Shown here one piece after another: positions 28,099 through 37,954 of a stretch of DNA of 64,000 bases. The notes under the pieces are model-generated. The model saw nothing but the letters and a program-made list of their open reading frames with translations, was not told where the DNA came from and did not search any database. Location: assembly GCF_001465345.1 (NCBI RefSeq), contig NZ_CP013655.1:2421554-2485553 (forward strand). The letters run 5' to 3'. Every line of letters begins with the position of its first letter. Position 1 is the stretch's first letter. The DNA is from Enterococcus rotai. Lineage in GTDB: Bacteria; Bacillota; Bacilli; Lactobacillales; Enterococcaceae. The position numbers were made by a program, and so were the translations under genes.

Positions 28099-29640
28099 TT
28101 AAGGGTTTTTAATTTTTTTAATAGCAGTAAACTGAAGGTAGAAACCATTCGCTGATAACATATAAATAAAGGGTAGGTACTGTATCAGATATCTAGAGCG
28201 GCCTCCTTCAAATAAAAGTAGGTATAAAAACGCACCTAAAATAGTCAATTTAAGAATGGCTAGTAAGGTATCGTTTGGATCATTATTAAATTGTTTTCTT
28301 GTCACAAACAGTAGACCAACTAATGTAATCATCCACATGAGATGCATAAAAAGACGGACTGTTTTGACTTTCTCTCCTTGTTGATAATAAGTATCTCTTA
28401 GAAAAATCTGTATAGGATCGTTTGATTGTAAATAGATTTGCGCACCACCATCTCGTCCCCAACCGAAATCTCCTCTATCAGTATTATTGAAATGTTTTTT
28501 CATTAAGAATTTTGTATAACCTGTAAAACCATAATTTTTTATTCGCTCTGCTATCTTTTTATTGGCATAATTGACTTTGCCTTCTTTGGTAGGAATTGAT
28601 ATTGTTGCTCTTGTATCTTCTTCGCTAAAGCCGCCACTACCCGTTAAGCCCATCATTACAAAATGTTGCCAAGGCTTTGCTTGATTTGGATCGATAACAA
28701 TAAGCTTTTGTTGGTCTTCGAATAGGTGAAAGAGTTTTATTGTTCCAGCAAAAGATAGACAAAAGAGTACCGTTATTAAGAGTACTTTTTTTAAGTTGAT
28801 CTTTTTAGGATCAGTTAGTAAATTAAGTAACTCAATCATACTATAGGCAATTAGAAAAACAATAGAAGAGGGTTTTAATAGGTAAGAAATTGCGATCAAG
28901 ATCCCTAACACAATCATTAAATAGTGGTTGTGTTTCTTTTTTGCAAGCGAATAAATCCACAACGTAATACTGATTACTGGTAGCATAATAGTATCTGTAT
29001 AAACCACCATCATCCAGGGTGATAAAGCTAATGGAATAAAGGCTAAATAAAAAGAGAGATAAGCAATTTTTTTATTAAAAAGATTTTTTGCTGTCAAAAA
29101 AATAAAAATAAAGCCAATATCCATAAAGATTGTATTTGTTAGCTGCCAAAACATCCAAGAATTCCCTAACGACTGATGGAAAAAATTTCCTATTTGAGTT
29201 ATAAAATACATTAAGAAGAAAAATAAATTATTATTCGGATTTTTTGATAAATAAATGCTAGCGATAGAGTCTGGAGAATTTTTTATTAGTTCAGTTACAC
29301 TAGCATGAATACCATCTACATCCCAACCAATCGGGACGTGAATATAGTATAAAATAATCACTTGTAAGATAACACCTACTGCGAACAGTAACATCGTAAT
29401 GATCGCTATATTTTTTTTTAAAAAAGCGAAAAATTGTTTTAGTTTTTTCTGTATGTATGAGCGGGTGCTAGTTGGAACAAATGCGATACAAATAATAAAA
29501 AATAGAATAAGTAAGAACGCCCAAACTTTGTCGTTAATATTTGAGATATCTAATAGACTGCTCCTGAGTGTTCCGTAGAACGTGTAAAGTATTGATAAAA
29601 GAAATAGACAATTTAAAATTGAAAAGATTTTTTTTTTCAT
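28099..29640 (-). CDS. GT-C type membrane glycosyltransferase (family 39-like)
   Basis: A 513-residue polytopic membrane protein with about 12 helices. The first long extracellular loop carries PIGWDVDGIHASV, with the acidic residues typical of GT-C enzymes that use polyprenyl-phosphate sugars. A late extracellular stretch contains FGWGRDGGAQIYL. Probably transfers a sugar to a cell-wall polymer or protein; target unknown. Start ATG with AGGAG 7 bases upstream. Transcribed alone. Confidence 0.75.
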   Translation of the reverse strand: MKKKIFSILNCLFLLSILYTFYGTLRSSLLDISNINDKVWAFLLILFFIICIAFVPTSTRSYIQKKLKQFFAFLKKNIAIITMLLFAVGVILQVIILYYIHVPIGWDVDGIHASVTELIKNSPDSIASIYLSKNPNNNLFFFLMYFITQIGNFFHQSLGNSWMFWQLTNTIFMDIGFIFIFLTAKNLFNKKIAYLSFYLAFIPLALSPWMMVVYTDTIMLPVISITLWIYSLAKKKHNHYLMIVLGILIAISYLLKPSSIVFLIAYSMIELLNLLTDPKKINLKKVLLITVLFCLSFAGTIKLFHLFEDQQKLIVIDPNQAKPWQHFVMMGLTGSGGFSEEDTRATISIPTKEGKVNYANKKIAERIKNYGFTGYTKFLMKKHFNNTDRGDFGWGRDGGAQIYLQSNDPIQIFLRDTYYQQGEKVKTVRLFMHLMWMITLVGLLFVTRKQFNNDPNDTLLAILKLTILGAFLYLLLFEGGRSRYLIQYLPFIYMLSANGFYLQFTAIKKIKNP

Positions 29641-29723
29641 TTAGAATCTCCTAGTAAATCGAATTATTTTTGTTATACCTTATTCATTATAGAACAATAA
29701 TAAGAATTAAGAAATATAAGCTA

Positions 29724-29774
29724 TAAAAAAAGCGTTCTAAAAGTTAAAAGGATTTCCTTGACTTTTAGGGCGCT
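29724..29774 (-). terminator. Terminator after the YerC-like gene
   Basis: On the minus strand AGCGCCCTAAAAGT pairs with ACTTTTAGAACGCT, followed by TTTTTTT. Confidence 0.85.
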
Positions 29775-29786
29775 AATTTTTCTATT

Positions 29787-30101
29787 CTAGCGATGAAGTT
29801 CTCTATCGTCCTGTTCATCGATTCTATGGACCATTTCAAGCAATCCACCATTTCCTTCGTCAATGATTCTTTTAACTCTAGAAATTGTTGTAGTGCTGCT
29901 GCCAGTGGCTTCTGCAATATCACTATAGGTTTTATTTAATAGTAGCAACTTCGCAACTTCAAATCGCTGAATCATGGAATCCAGCTCCTTTAGGGTCATT
30001 AAGTCATCAAAGTAATCGTAGCAATCTTCCAATGTTTCTAAAGCTAATAGAGAACGGAAAAACTCATCGCCGTGGCCGTCTTGTATCTTGTCGATTTTCA
30101 T
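29787..30101 (-). CDS. YerC/YecD family TrpR-related regulator
   Basis: A 104-residue helical DNA-binding protein of the Trp-repressor superfamily. The N-terminal part has FFRSLLALETLEDCYDYFDD. The helix-turn-helix has LLLNKTYSDIAEATGSSTTT followed by ISRVKRIID. This Firmicute family is conserved but its regulon is not established. TAGGAGG precedes the ATG. A palindromic repeat copy begins 15 bp upstream of the start. Confidence 0.93.
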   Translation of the reverse strand: MKIDKIQDGHGDEFFRSLLALETLEDCYDYFDDLMTLKELDSMIQRFEVAKLLLLNKTYSDIAEATGSSTTTISRVKRIIDEGNGGLLEMVHRIDEQDDRELHR

Positions 30102-30115
30102 AAGTTCCTCCTAAA

Positions 30116-30236
30116 TTTAAAAGCGGAACAAATCGTTTAATCCTGTAGAAAATTAGGAAATTGTTATTGAAACGTTCTTTGTTTCACTAACAATTTATCT
30201 ATTTTCCTAAGGATTGATTTGTGCAGCTAGATAATA
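30116..30236. repeat. Dispersed palindromic repeat, subfamily of unit 3
   Basis: Runs from TTTAAAAGCGGAACAAAT to GCAGCTAGATAATACTA and is nearly the reverse complement of unit 3721-3840. The hairpin AAATTGTTAtTGAAAC/GTTTCAcTAACAATTT pairs almost completely, with bases changed on both sides relative to unit 3. Confidence 0.92.
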
Positions 30237-30310
30237 CTAATGATCAACACTTTCTTACGAAAGTCTTGTACTGTTCATCATCAGTTCAATTTTTTCACTG
30301 TGATTCTCAG

Positions 30311-30433
30311 CAAAAGCGAAGCGGACTCGTTTAGGCTTGACAGGGAAATAGGAAAAATTGCTTGAGACGTTTTTTTGTCTCACTCCATTTTATTTTTTTC
30401 CCGAAAGCCTAGTCTGTATAGCTAGATAATATA
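30311..30433. repeat. Dispersed palindromic repeat, main subfamily
   Basis: Copy of the 120 bp family with tip hairpin TGAGAC, loop, GTCTCA and arms GGGAAATAGGAAAAATTG / ATTTTTTTCCCGAAAGCCT. Lies between the YerC-like gene and tyrS. The adjacent 30434-30539 holds only a long T run. Confidence 0.9.
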
Positions 30434-30539
30434 AATAGGTAATAACACTTCACATTGCCGAACGAAATCCATTCTAGCAAGCATTTTTTATTATAAAACT
30501 TTTTTTTTTTTTGTCCAGTAAATTGAATAAATAAATGCA

Positions 30540-30582
30540 AAAGGGTGAAGTAAAACTGATTTTCAGTTTTACTTCACCCTTT
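30540..30582 (-). terminator. Terminator of tyrS
   Basis: AAAGGGTGAAGTAAAACTG pairs exactly with CAGTTTTACTTCACCCTTT. Confidence 0.85.
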
Positions 30583-30601
30583 AAAAATAGGCTAACTATT
30601 T

Positions 30602-31870
30602 TTACTTAGAAATTAATTTTACTAATGTGTATTGTTTTTTCCCTTTTCTAACAATGATGAATTTTCCATCAAAACTGTGTTCTGCTGTAACGATAAAGTC
30701 TAACTCTTTGATTCGATCACCATTGATTGAAATCGCGCCATTTGAAATATCTTCTCTTGCTTGACGTTTAGAAGGTTCAATACCCAGTTCGATCAACCAG
30801 TCTACAAGATTTTGATCAAGTATTTCTGTTTCAACCGTAGGCATATTTTTAAAGCCTTCTTCAATTTGTTTAGAGGTTAGATTTTTTACATTACCAGAAA
30901 ATAACGCTTCTGAGATTGCTAATGCATCGTTTAAATCTTCTTCACTATGCACAAATTTAGTCATTTCAGCAGCTAATACGCGTTGTGCTTCACGTAAATG
31001 TGGTTCAGTTTCTACTTTAACTTCTAGTGCATCAATTTCTTCTTTTGTTAAGAAGGTAAAGAATTTCAAGTATTTGATCACGTCACGGTCATCTTGGTTC
31101 ACCCAGAATTGGTAGAATTCGTATGGTGTTGTTTTTTCTGGATCAAGCCAAACCGCACCACCAGCTGTTTTCCCAAATTTTGTGCCGTCTGCTTTTAACA
31201 TCAAAGGAATCGTTAAACCAAAGGCTTTTGCATCTGCGCCTTCTTTTTTACGAATCAAATCTAGACCAGCTGTGATATTCCCCCATTGATCAGCACCACC
31301 GATTTGCATGCGGACGTTGTTATTTTGGAATAGGTGTAAAAAGTCCATTGATTGTAGGATTTGGTACGTGAATTCTGTAAATGAAATTCCCGTTTCCAAA
31401 CGGCTCGCTACGATATCTTTTGCAAGCATCGTGTTGATGTTAAAGAATTTACCAAAGTCTCTTAGGAAATCTAATAGAGTAAGATTATGTGTCCAATCGT
31501 AGTTGTTCACTAAAGTCAATGTGTTGTCAGTATCGACTGCAAATAATTTTTCCATTTGACGAGTTAAAGAGTCAACGTTATGTTGGACTGTTTCCATTGT
31601 TTGTAACTGACGCTCTGTTGTTCTTCCACTTGGGTCTCCAATTGTTCCAGTTGCGCCACCAATCAAAATAAAGGGATGATGTCCAAAGGCTTGGAATCTT
31701 TTTAGCATCATAAAAGGAATCAAATGCCCAATATGCATGCTGTCTCCTGTAGGGTCCACACCGCAATATAGTGAAATGCTATTGGTTTCAACGTATTCAC
31801 GCAACCCTTCGCTATCTGTTTGTTGGTTGATGGCGCCACGCCATTCTAATTCATCAATAATGTTTGTCAT
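30602..31870 (-). CDS. tyrS: Tyrosyl-tRNA synthetase
   Basis: Charges tRNA-Tyr. The 422-residue class I synthetase has the HIGH motif in VDPTGDSMHIGH, the Tyr-binding TYQILQSMDFLHL and QIGGADQWGN, the KMSKS counterpart KFGKTAGG, and a C-terminal S4 RNA-binding domain (RQAREDISNGAISINGDRI). ATG at 31870 follows GGAAAGGAAG; the frame extends upstream into the T-box terminator and must not be used. It is divergent from the decarboxylation cluster, whereas in many lactic acid bacteria a tyrS stands co-oriented at the head of that cluster. Confidence 0.96.
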   Translation of the reverse strand: MTNIIDELEWRGAINQQTDSEGLREYVETNSISLYCGVDPTGDSMHIGHLIPFMMLKRFQAFGHHPFILIGGATGTIGDPSGRTTERQLQTMETVQHNVDSLTRQMEKLFAVDTDNTLTLVNNYDWTHNLTLLDFLRDFGKFFNINTMLAKDIVASRLETGISFTEFTYQILQSMDFLHLFQNNNVRMQIGGADQWGNITAGLDLIRKKEGADAKAFGLTIPLMLKADGTKFGKTAGGAVWLDPEKTTPYEFYQFWVNQDDRDVIKYLKFFTFLTKEEIDALEVKVETEPHLREAQRVLAAEMTKFVHSEEDLNDALAISEALFSGNVKNLTSKQIEEGFKNMPTVETEILDQNLVDWLIELGIEPSKRQAREDISNGAISINGDRIKELDFIVTAEHSFDGKFIIVRKGKKQYTLVKLISK

Positions 31871-31884
31871 GTTTCTTCTTCCTT

Positions 31885-32140
31885 TCCTAAATAAAATAAA
31901 AAACGTCCCATAGGCTATTAGCCTATGGGACGAACTCCGCCGTGTTACCACCCAAATTGTATATGAACGTATCATATACCTCTCAAATCTGTATCGTAGA
32001 TAGACGCCTACTTACGGTAGGAAACTAAAAGTGTAATTCACAAAAAATGTATATGCCAACTCTCACTAAATGTTGACTCTCTGAAATAGGGACATTCTTG
32101 CTACTTCGCTTTATTAAAGTTTGATATGTTATTTTGTAGC
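31885..32140 (-). promoter_or_regulatory. T-box leader of tyrS
   Basis: Minus-strand leader with a stem I region containing AGAGAG and GTGAGAG motifs and the near-consensus T-box segment GGGTGGTAACACGGCGG. It ends with the terminator GTCCCATAGGC/GCCTATGGGAC plus a T run (31905-31931, T run at lower coordinates). Uncharged tRNA-Tyr binding would favour the antiterminator. I could not fix the specifier loop with certainty, but UAC triplets are present in stem I. Confidence 0.92.
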
Positions 32141-32418
32141 AATTCTACGACAAATAAGCCAACTTGTCAAATACTTCTTTTTTTCGATTATTATTTTTAA
32201 ATGAGTGGATTCTCATACAACAGGTTTTCACTTTAATCTAGGTTTATTGAAAACAGGAAGAGTGAAACAGAATTTCTGACAATTTTGAATGGGCTTTTTA
32301 CAAAAAGCTTTTTTATGCTCTTTTTTTCACACAATTACTTTAACGCAGTAAAGCATCGACGCGCTAGATAGAGTAAAAAAATCTTAAATAACGGGCTTTT
32401 TTTTTAATTCTACTCTTT
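32141..32418. other. Intergenic region between divergent tyrS and tyrP
   Basis: AT-rich, with poly-T stretches. The minus-strand tyrS promoter should lie near 32150-32200 but I see no strong match. No gene seen. Confidence 0.4.
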
Positions 32419-32447
32419 TTGACTTGAGGCTTAAAGGTACCTATACT
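32419..32447 (+). promoter_or_regulatory. Promoter of the tyrosine decarboxylation operon
   Basis: TTGACT (32419-32424), 17-base spacer, TATACT (32442-32447). Confidence 0.85.
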
Positions 32448-32508
32448 TTGGGAGTGATTTCACATGTGGGAAACAAAAAATAAATTAAATCAGGAGGTCA
32501 ATAGAAAC

Positions 32509-33915
32509 ATGAATAAGAAATTATCATTATTTGGATTAATCGGAATTACCATGGCCTTTTTCGGAACGGTTCGTAGTGTTCCAACATTAGCATCGACAGG
32601 ATGGGCACAAATATTTTATATGTTGATTGCAGCTTGTTGCTTTGCTTTACCAATTGCGTTGATTTCAGCTGAATTATCAACTGGTTGGCCAGAAGAAGGC
32701 GGTCCACAAGTTTGGGTACGTAATGCTTTTGGCGAAAAATGGGGCTTTGTTACTTCATGGTTACTATGGGTACAAATGTTTTTCGGAATGGTGATGGTAG
32801 CATCAACCGTTGGTGTATTACTTGGTTATGTAATCAATCGTCCCGATCTTGGACACAATAACTTATTTATTTTTACTATGATATTGATTTCATATTGGGG
32901 TATTACATTACTTAATTTGAAATTTGACATGGTTAAAATTGCTGGTGACTGGGGTGCTGTGATCGGTGTTTATATTCCTTTTGTTGCACTAGTTATTTTA
33001 GGGATGATGTACATGGCAAAACATGGGATCAACCAAGATAGTTATTTAGGTCATTTTGAAGCAAGTAAGTTATTACCAGATTTTAGCGACTTAGGTAGCT
33101 TACCAACCTTGACAGGGATCATCTTCATTTTTGCTGGAGTAGAAATTTCTTCTGTTCACGCCAATAATATTGATAATCCAAAACGGAATTATCCAATCGC
33201 CGTTATTGCATCTGTTTTACTATTAGTTGTCTTCAACTTAGCGGCTGGTTTAAGTGTAGCAGATAGCGTACCAGCTGGAAAAATGGAATTAGCGAATATT
33301 ACGCAACCATTTGTAATCATGACGCAAGACCTTGGAATTCCAGCGATTTTCAATAACATTATTTCCTTGATGATCTTAATCGGTGTACTTGTTCAATTAA
33401 GTGCTTGGGTTTTAGGTCCAAGTAAATCAATGATCAAAGTTGCAGAAGAAGGGAACTTACCACCATTCTTCCAAAAACGTAATGGAAAAGGTATTCCAAT
33501 CGTTTTTGTGATGATCCAAGCAATCGTTATCTCACTTGTTTCATTCTTGTATGTAGTAGTACCGGATATTAGTGCAGCGTTCTTGATCATTACAATTACA
33601 ACAACAATCCTTTATTGTGTGGTGTATCTGTTGATCTCACTTTCAGCAATCAAATTGCGTTATAGTATGCCGAGTGTTGAACGTCCATTTAGATTAGGAA
33701 GCAAAGGAAACGGCTTGATGTGGTTTGTTTCAGGTTTAGCTATCGTGAGTGTAATTGTTACGATTTTAGTCAGCTTGATTCCACCAACTTCTGTTCCTCA
33801 AAGCGGACATGTTGCTTATGTGATTTACCAAGTAGCAGCAACCGTGATCATGATCGGAATTGCCTTGATCATTTATAAAAACAAGAAACCGGAATGGAAG
33901 AAATTCGATAAATAA
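32509..33915 (+). CDS. tyrP: Tyrosine/tyramine antiporter (APC family)
   Basis: A 468-residue, 12-helix APC-superfamily exchanger like the glutamate:GABA antiporters, beginning MNKKLSLFGLIGITMAFFGT. It carries the conserved STGWPEEGGPQVWVRNAFGE and FAGVEISSVHANNIDNPKRN segments. It imports tyrosine and exports tyramine, generating proton motive force with the decarboxylase. AGGAGG lies 11 bases before ATG 32509; an ATG at 32464 has no ribosome site. Substrate is inferred from the next gene. Confidence 0.9.
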   Translation: MNKKLSLFGLIGITMAFFGTVRSVPTLASTGWAQIFYMLIAACCFALPIALISAELSTGWPEEGGPQVWVRNAFGEKWGFVTSWLLWVQMFFGMVMVASTVGVLLGYVINRPDLGHNNLFIFTMILISYWGITLLNLKFDMVKIAGDWGAVIGVYIPFVALVILGMMYMAKHGINQDSYLGHFEASKLLPDFSDLGSLPTLTGIIFIFAGVEISSVHANNIDNPKRNYPIAVIASVLLLVVFNLAAGLSVADSVPAGKMELANITQPFVIMTQDLGIPAIFNNIISLMILIGVLVQLSAWVLGPSKSMIKVAEEGNLPPFFQKRNGKGIPIVFVMIQAIVISLVSFLYVVVPDISAAFLIITITTTILYCVVYLLISLSAIKLRYSMPSVERPFRLGSKGNGLMWFVSGLAIVSVIVTILVSLIPPTSVPQSGHVAYVIYQVAATVIMIGIALIIYKNKKPEWKKFDK

Positions 33916-33978
33916 GAGACGAGTATAAAAATAAATTTTTTAGTACGACAAATTATGAAAACATTGGAGGAAACTATC

Positions 33979-35835
33979 GTGAAAAATTTCAATACTGACG
34001 ATACGAATTTAAAAGCATTATTTATAGGTGACAAAGGTGAAAACGTTGATTTATTCAAAGAATTATTAAATAAAATGATTGATGAGCATGTAGGTTGGAG
34101 ACAAAATTATATGCCACAAGATTTACCTGTTATTACACCGCAAGATAGAAGTTCTAAAAGTTTCCAAGAGACGGCCGACAATATGAGAAGTGTTTTCAAT
34201 GTGTTGTCTTCACGTTTAAGAACAGAATCTCTTCCTTGGCACTCAGCAGGTCGTTTCTGGGGTCATATGAACGCTGAAACATTAATGCCATCAATTATTG
34301 CCTATACAACTGCAATGCTTTGGAACGGCAATAACGTGGCTTATGAATCATCACCAGCAACATCACAAATGGAAGAAGAAGTTGGCTTAGAATTTGCTAC
34401 ATTGATGAGCTATAAAAATGGTTGGGGTCACATCGCGGCAGATGGCTCAATCGCTAACTTAGAAGGTCTATGGTATGCCCGCAATATGAAATCTTTACCA
34501 TTCGCTATCAAAGCAGTTGTACCAGAAATGGTTGCGGGTAAAACAGATTGGGAATTATTAAATATGTCTACAACAGAAGTGCTAGATATTTTAGATCAAG
34601 TGCAAGACCAATTTGATGAAATCAAAGCACAATCTGCTCGTAGTGGTAAAAACTTAGATAAATTAGGAAAATGGATCGTACCGCAAACAAAACATTATTC
34701 ATGGTTAAAAGCAGCTGACATCATCGGAATCGGTTTAGATCAAGTAATTGCTGGTGAAGTAAACAGCGAATACCGTATGGATATTGAGAAATTAGAAGCA
34801 CAAATTCGTGATTTAGCAGCACAAGGCGTTCCTACTCTTGGAGTTGTCGGCGTTGTTGGCTCAACCGAAGAAGGTCAAGTTGACCGGATCGATCAAATCA
34901 TTGCTTTACGAGATAAATTAGCAAAAGAAGGTATCTATTTCTACGTACATGTTGACGCTGCGTATGGTGGTTACGGCCGTTCAATCTTCTTAGATGAAAA
35001 TGACCAATTTATCGAATGGGATAAAATTGAAGAAGTTTATGCAAAACATAACATCTTCCAAGAAAAAAATGATTGGTTAACAAGAGAAGTTTATGAATCA
35101 TTTAAAGCAATCGAACAAGCTGAATCAGTAACGATCGATCCACACAAAATGGGTTACATCCCTTATTCAGCTGGTGGTGTCGTGATCAAAGATATCCGCA
35201 TGCGTGACGTGATTTCTTACTTTGCAACATACGTATTTGAAAAAGGTGCAGATATTCCTGCATTGCTAGGAGCTTATATTCTTGAAGGGTCTAAAGCTGG
35301 TGCAACTGCAGCTGCTGTTTGGACTGCGCATAAAGTATTGCCACTAAACGTAACTGGTTATGGTAAATTGATGGGCGCAAGTATTGAAGGAGCTTATCAC
35401 TTCTATCATTTCATCGATGGCTTAGAATTTAAAGTCGGTGACAAAACAATCGAAATCCATGCTTTAACAAAACCAGATTTTAACATGGTCGATTATGTAT
35501 TCAATGAAAAAGGCAATACAGATCTTGTGAAAATGAATAAATTGAATCATGATTTCTATGACTATGCCTCTTATGCAAAAGGTGGATTATATAACAATGA
35601 ATTCATCACATCACATACCGATTTTGCTATCGAAGAATATGGTCACAGCCCATTTGAATTTGTTAACAGTCTTGGTTTCTCTCGCGCTGAATGGGAACGT
35701 GCTGATAAAGTAACGATCTTACGTGCAGCCGGTATGTCACCATACATGAATGACAAAGAAGTCTTTGATGACTATGCAGCAAAAATCAAAACAGCGATCC
35801 AAGAAAAATTAGAAGCGATCTACGCTGAGCAATAA
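33979..35835 (+). CDS. tdcA: Tyrosine decarboxylase (PLP-dependent)
   Basis: A 618-residue group II PLP decarboxylase converting tyrosine to tyramine plus CO2, consuming a proton. It shows [19 protein letters not shown], the long [20 protein letters not shown] segment, [11 protein letters not shown] with the PLP-binding Asp, and the Schiff-base Lys in [21 protein letters not shown] at 33979 with TTGGAGGA 8 bases upstream aligns with known enterococcal and lactobacillar enzymes. Phenylalanine may be a minor substrate. It sits after its antiporter, unlike the usual decarboxylase-first order. Confidence 0.94.
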   Translation: MKNFNTDDTNLKALFIGDKGENVDLFKELLNKMIDEHVGWRQNYMPQDLPVITPQDRSSKSFQETADNMRSVFNVLSSRLRTESLPWHSAGRFWGHMNAETLMPSIIAYTTAMLWNGNNVAYESSPATSQMEEEVGLEFATLMSYKNGWGHIAADGSIANLEGLWYARNMKSLPFAIKAVVPEMVAGKTDWELLNMSTTEVLDILDQVQDQFDEIKAQSARSGKNLDKLGKWIVPQTKHYSWLKAADIIGIGLDQVIAGEVNSEYRMDIEKLEAQIRDLAAQGVPTLGVVGVVGSTEEGQVDRIDQIIALRDKLAKEGIYFYVHVDAAYGGYGRSIFLDENDQFIEWDKIEEVYAKHNIFQEKNDWLTREVYESFKAIEQAESVTIDPHKMGYIPYSAGGVVIKDIRMRDVISYFATYVFEKGADIPALLGAYILEGSKAGATAAAVWTAHKVLPLNVTGYGKLMGASIEGAYHFYHFIDGLEFKVGDKTIEIHALTKPDFNMVDYVFNEKGNTDLVKMNKLNHDFYDYASYAKGGLYNNEFITSHTDFAIEEYGHSPFEFVNSLGFSRAEWERADKVTILRAAGMSPYMNDKEVFDDYAAKIKTAIQEKLEAIYAEQ

Positions 35836-35849
35836 AGTTGAATACTGTG

Positions 35850-35882
35850 GGTGCGGTAAGGCGATAAAACAGCTTTACCGCA
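35850..35882 (+). repeat. Hairpin between tdcA and nhaC
   Basis: TGCGGTAA pairs with TTACCGCA around a 14-base loop, followed by GCTGCAGCTTTTC. Possible attenuator lowering nhaC expression. Confidence 0.5.
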
Positions 35883-35975
35883 GCTGCAGCTTTTCTATAA
35901 AAAAATAAATAAGAGGGAATGGTTGGGCACGGGCTCCTAGTTGCCAACTCTCTATAAAAAATGTGAGGAACATGT

Positions 35976-37346
35976 ATGAAAAAATATCAAGTAAATTTTA
36001 ATGAAGCAGTTTTCTTATTAATAACATTATTGTTGATGATCGGTACAAGTATTATTGGCTTTGGCATTCCTGCTCATGTCGCTATATTGCTTGCGATTGG
36101 CTATTTGCTTTTGTTTGCGGTGTATAAAAAGTTTTCTTGGGATTTTGTTCATGATGCGTTGATTGAGGGGGTTACTTCTGGCATCATTCCTATGCTGATT
36201 TTTATTTTGATTGGTGCTTTGATCAGTGTATGGATCGCCGTTGGAACGATTCCAACGATCATGGTTTTAGGTTTTTCTTTCTTATCGGTGAAGTTTTTTA
36301 TGCCGACTGTTTTTATTGTTTGCGGGATCGTAGGTGGTGCTGTAGGTAGCTCATTTACCACGATATCAACGATCGGGATTGCCTTTTTGGGAATGGGGAG
36401 CTTGATTGGTGTTGATCCAGCCTTGACAACAGGTGCCATTGTTTCCGGGGCTTTTTTAGGAAATTCAATTTCACCACTTTCAGATACAGTAAATTTAGCT
36501 GCGGCAATTTCAGAAGTCGATTTATTTGAACATTTGAAAAATACATATAAAACAGCGATTCCTGCAGCGATCCTTTCGTTTGGCTATTTTTTGTTCATGG
36601 GGTTGCGTTATGATGGGGCTTTGGACAGTACAGGTATTCATGCAATTGTTAATACGTTAAATGCTAATTTTTCGATTTCATTTGTTGAGCTGATTCCTTT
36701 AGCGATCTTGTTCGTTTGTGCTTGGAAAAAAATTCCAGCCATTCCGACCTTGTTATTGAGTATTTGTGCCTCGCTTATTTTACTGTTCTTTACAACCAAT
36801 CATTTTTCGTTTGTTGAAACAGCTGATATTATCCAAAATGGTTTTGTTGCTCATACAGGAAATACACAAGTGGATGAACTGCTTTCCAGAGGCGGTATTC
36901 AAAGTATGATGTGGTCTGTTTCACTGATTATTTTAGCTTTAGCGCTAGGTGGCTTATTAGTAAAAATGGAAATTATCGAGTGCTTACTACAGCGTTTTGA
37001 AACAGCGATCAATTCCCGTCAAAAATTGATTTTTATTACGATGATGAGTTCGTTCGGTGTCAATGGGTTGATTGGCGAACAATACCTTTCAATCATTTTA
37101 CCTGGAAAATCATTTATCAATAAATTTAAAGAAAAAAAAGTTCCGCTAACAATGTTATCTAGGAGCTTGAATGATGCAGGTTCAGTTGTCAATCCATTGA
37201 TTCCTTGGGGGGTGAGTGGGGTATTCATTTCAGGAACCTTAGGTATCGCCACAATCAATTATTTACCATATGCGGTATTTTGTTACGCCCTACCATTAGT
37301 GTCATTTTTTGTTACGATTATGAGTAAAAAGAAAACTGAAAAATAA
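35976..37346 (+). CDS. nhaC: Na+/H+ antiporter, NhaC family
   Basis: A 456-residue membrane protein with about 11-12 helices and family motifs GGAVGSSFTTISTIGIAFLG, GNSISPLSDTVNLAAAISEV and LNDAGSVVNPLIPWGVSG. NhaC genes commonly end tyrosine decarboxylase clusters, where they may help pH and Na+ homeostasis or carry a related solute. ATG 35976 follows GAGGAA. Confidence 0.92.
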   Translation: MKKYQVNFNEAVFLLITLLLMIGTSIIGFGIPAHVAILLAIGYLLLFAVYKKFSWDFVHDALIEGVTSGIIPMLIFILIGALISVWIAVGTIPTIMVLGFSFLSVKFFMPTVFIVCGIVGGAVGSSFTTISTIGIAFLGMGSLIGVDPALTTGAIVSGAFLGNSISPLSDTVNLAAAISEVDLFEHLKNTYKTAIPAAILSFGYFLFMGLRYDGALDSTGIHAIVNTLNANFSISFVELIPLAILFVCAWKKIPAIPTLLLSICASLILLFFTTNHFSFVETADIIQNGFVAHTGNTQVDELLSRGGIQSMMWSVSLIILALALGGLLVKMEIIECLLQRFETAINSRQKLIFITMMSSFGVNGLIGEQYLSIILPGKSFINKFKEKKVPLTMLSRSLNDAGSVVNPLIPWGVSGVFISGTLGIATINYLPYAVFCYALPLVSFFVTIMSKKKTEK

Positions 37347-37357
37347 TCAATCAAAAA

Positions 37358-37391
37358 TACAACCTATTCTGAAAAAGGAATGAGGTTGTAT
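37358..37391. terminator. Bidirectional terminator, nhaC and the XRE gene
   Basis: ATACAACCTATTC pairs with GAATGAGGTTGTAT; T runs on the plus side (TTTTTTT) and A runs on the other serve both converging genes. Confidence 0.85.
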
Positions 37392-37400
37392 TTTTTTAAT

Positions 37401-37829
37401 TTATTCGCCGAATGTTTTAAGTGATTCACTATACAATAAATCATCGATTTCCGTGATGGTTAAATGATGAGTGATACCATAGATCACGATTGCATCCCAA
37501 GGGTGTTTAGGATAAAGTTGGGCATACCCAGTTTTTTTCATCAACTCATTGGTTTCTTCTAAACGTAAGTCCAAACCGATGGCTAGAGCAATTACTTTTT
37601 CCCTTGAGGGATTTCGTTTTCCATCAAAATATTGATACCCAGTTGCTTCAGTGATTCCGGCTTTTTTTAGTACGGTGCTTTTGGTTATTTTCTTATGAAG
37701 CAGCCAAGTATTTAGATAGTCTTTTAGGGTTTGGTCGATCGTGTGGTCCCGAGTTTCCGAAAGGGCAGTTTGAAAATTTTCGGCTTTTTTTAATGAATGA
37801 AGTAATGCATCTGTATCTTTTTCTTGCAT
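37401..37829 (-). CDS. XRE-like helix-turn-helix protein
   Basis: A 142-residue cytoplasmic protein with a central lambda-repressor-type HTH (ITKSTVLKKAGITEATGYQY, then PSREKVIALAIGLDLRLEE) and a short C-terminal domain. It is divergent from the Ser/Thr kinase gene with about 125 bp between starts, suggesting that it regulates, or works with, the kinase. Confidence 0.8.
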   Translation of the reverse strand: MQEKDTDALLHSLKKAENFQTALSETRDHTIDQTLKDYLNTWLLHKKITKSTVLKKAGITEATGYQYFDGKRNPSREKVIALAIGLDLRLEETNELMKKTGYAQLYPKHPWDAIVIYGITHHLTITEIDDLLYSESLKTFGE

Positions 37830-37916
37830 AGTAAAAATCTCCTATATCTACAATATCCTATTGCTATTATACATTGATTTTAACAAAGTGAGGGCGTATT
37901 TTTTTAGTTTATTTGC

Positions 37917-37922
37917 TATAAT
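37917..37922 (+). promoter_or_regulatory. Extended -10 of the kinase gene
   Basis: TGCTATAAT 32 bases before the kinase start; no clear -35. Confidence 0.55.
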
Positions 37923-37954
37923 AAAAAAAGTAAACCAAAAAATGGAGTGTAATA

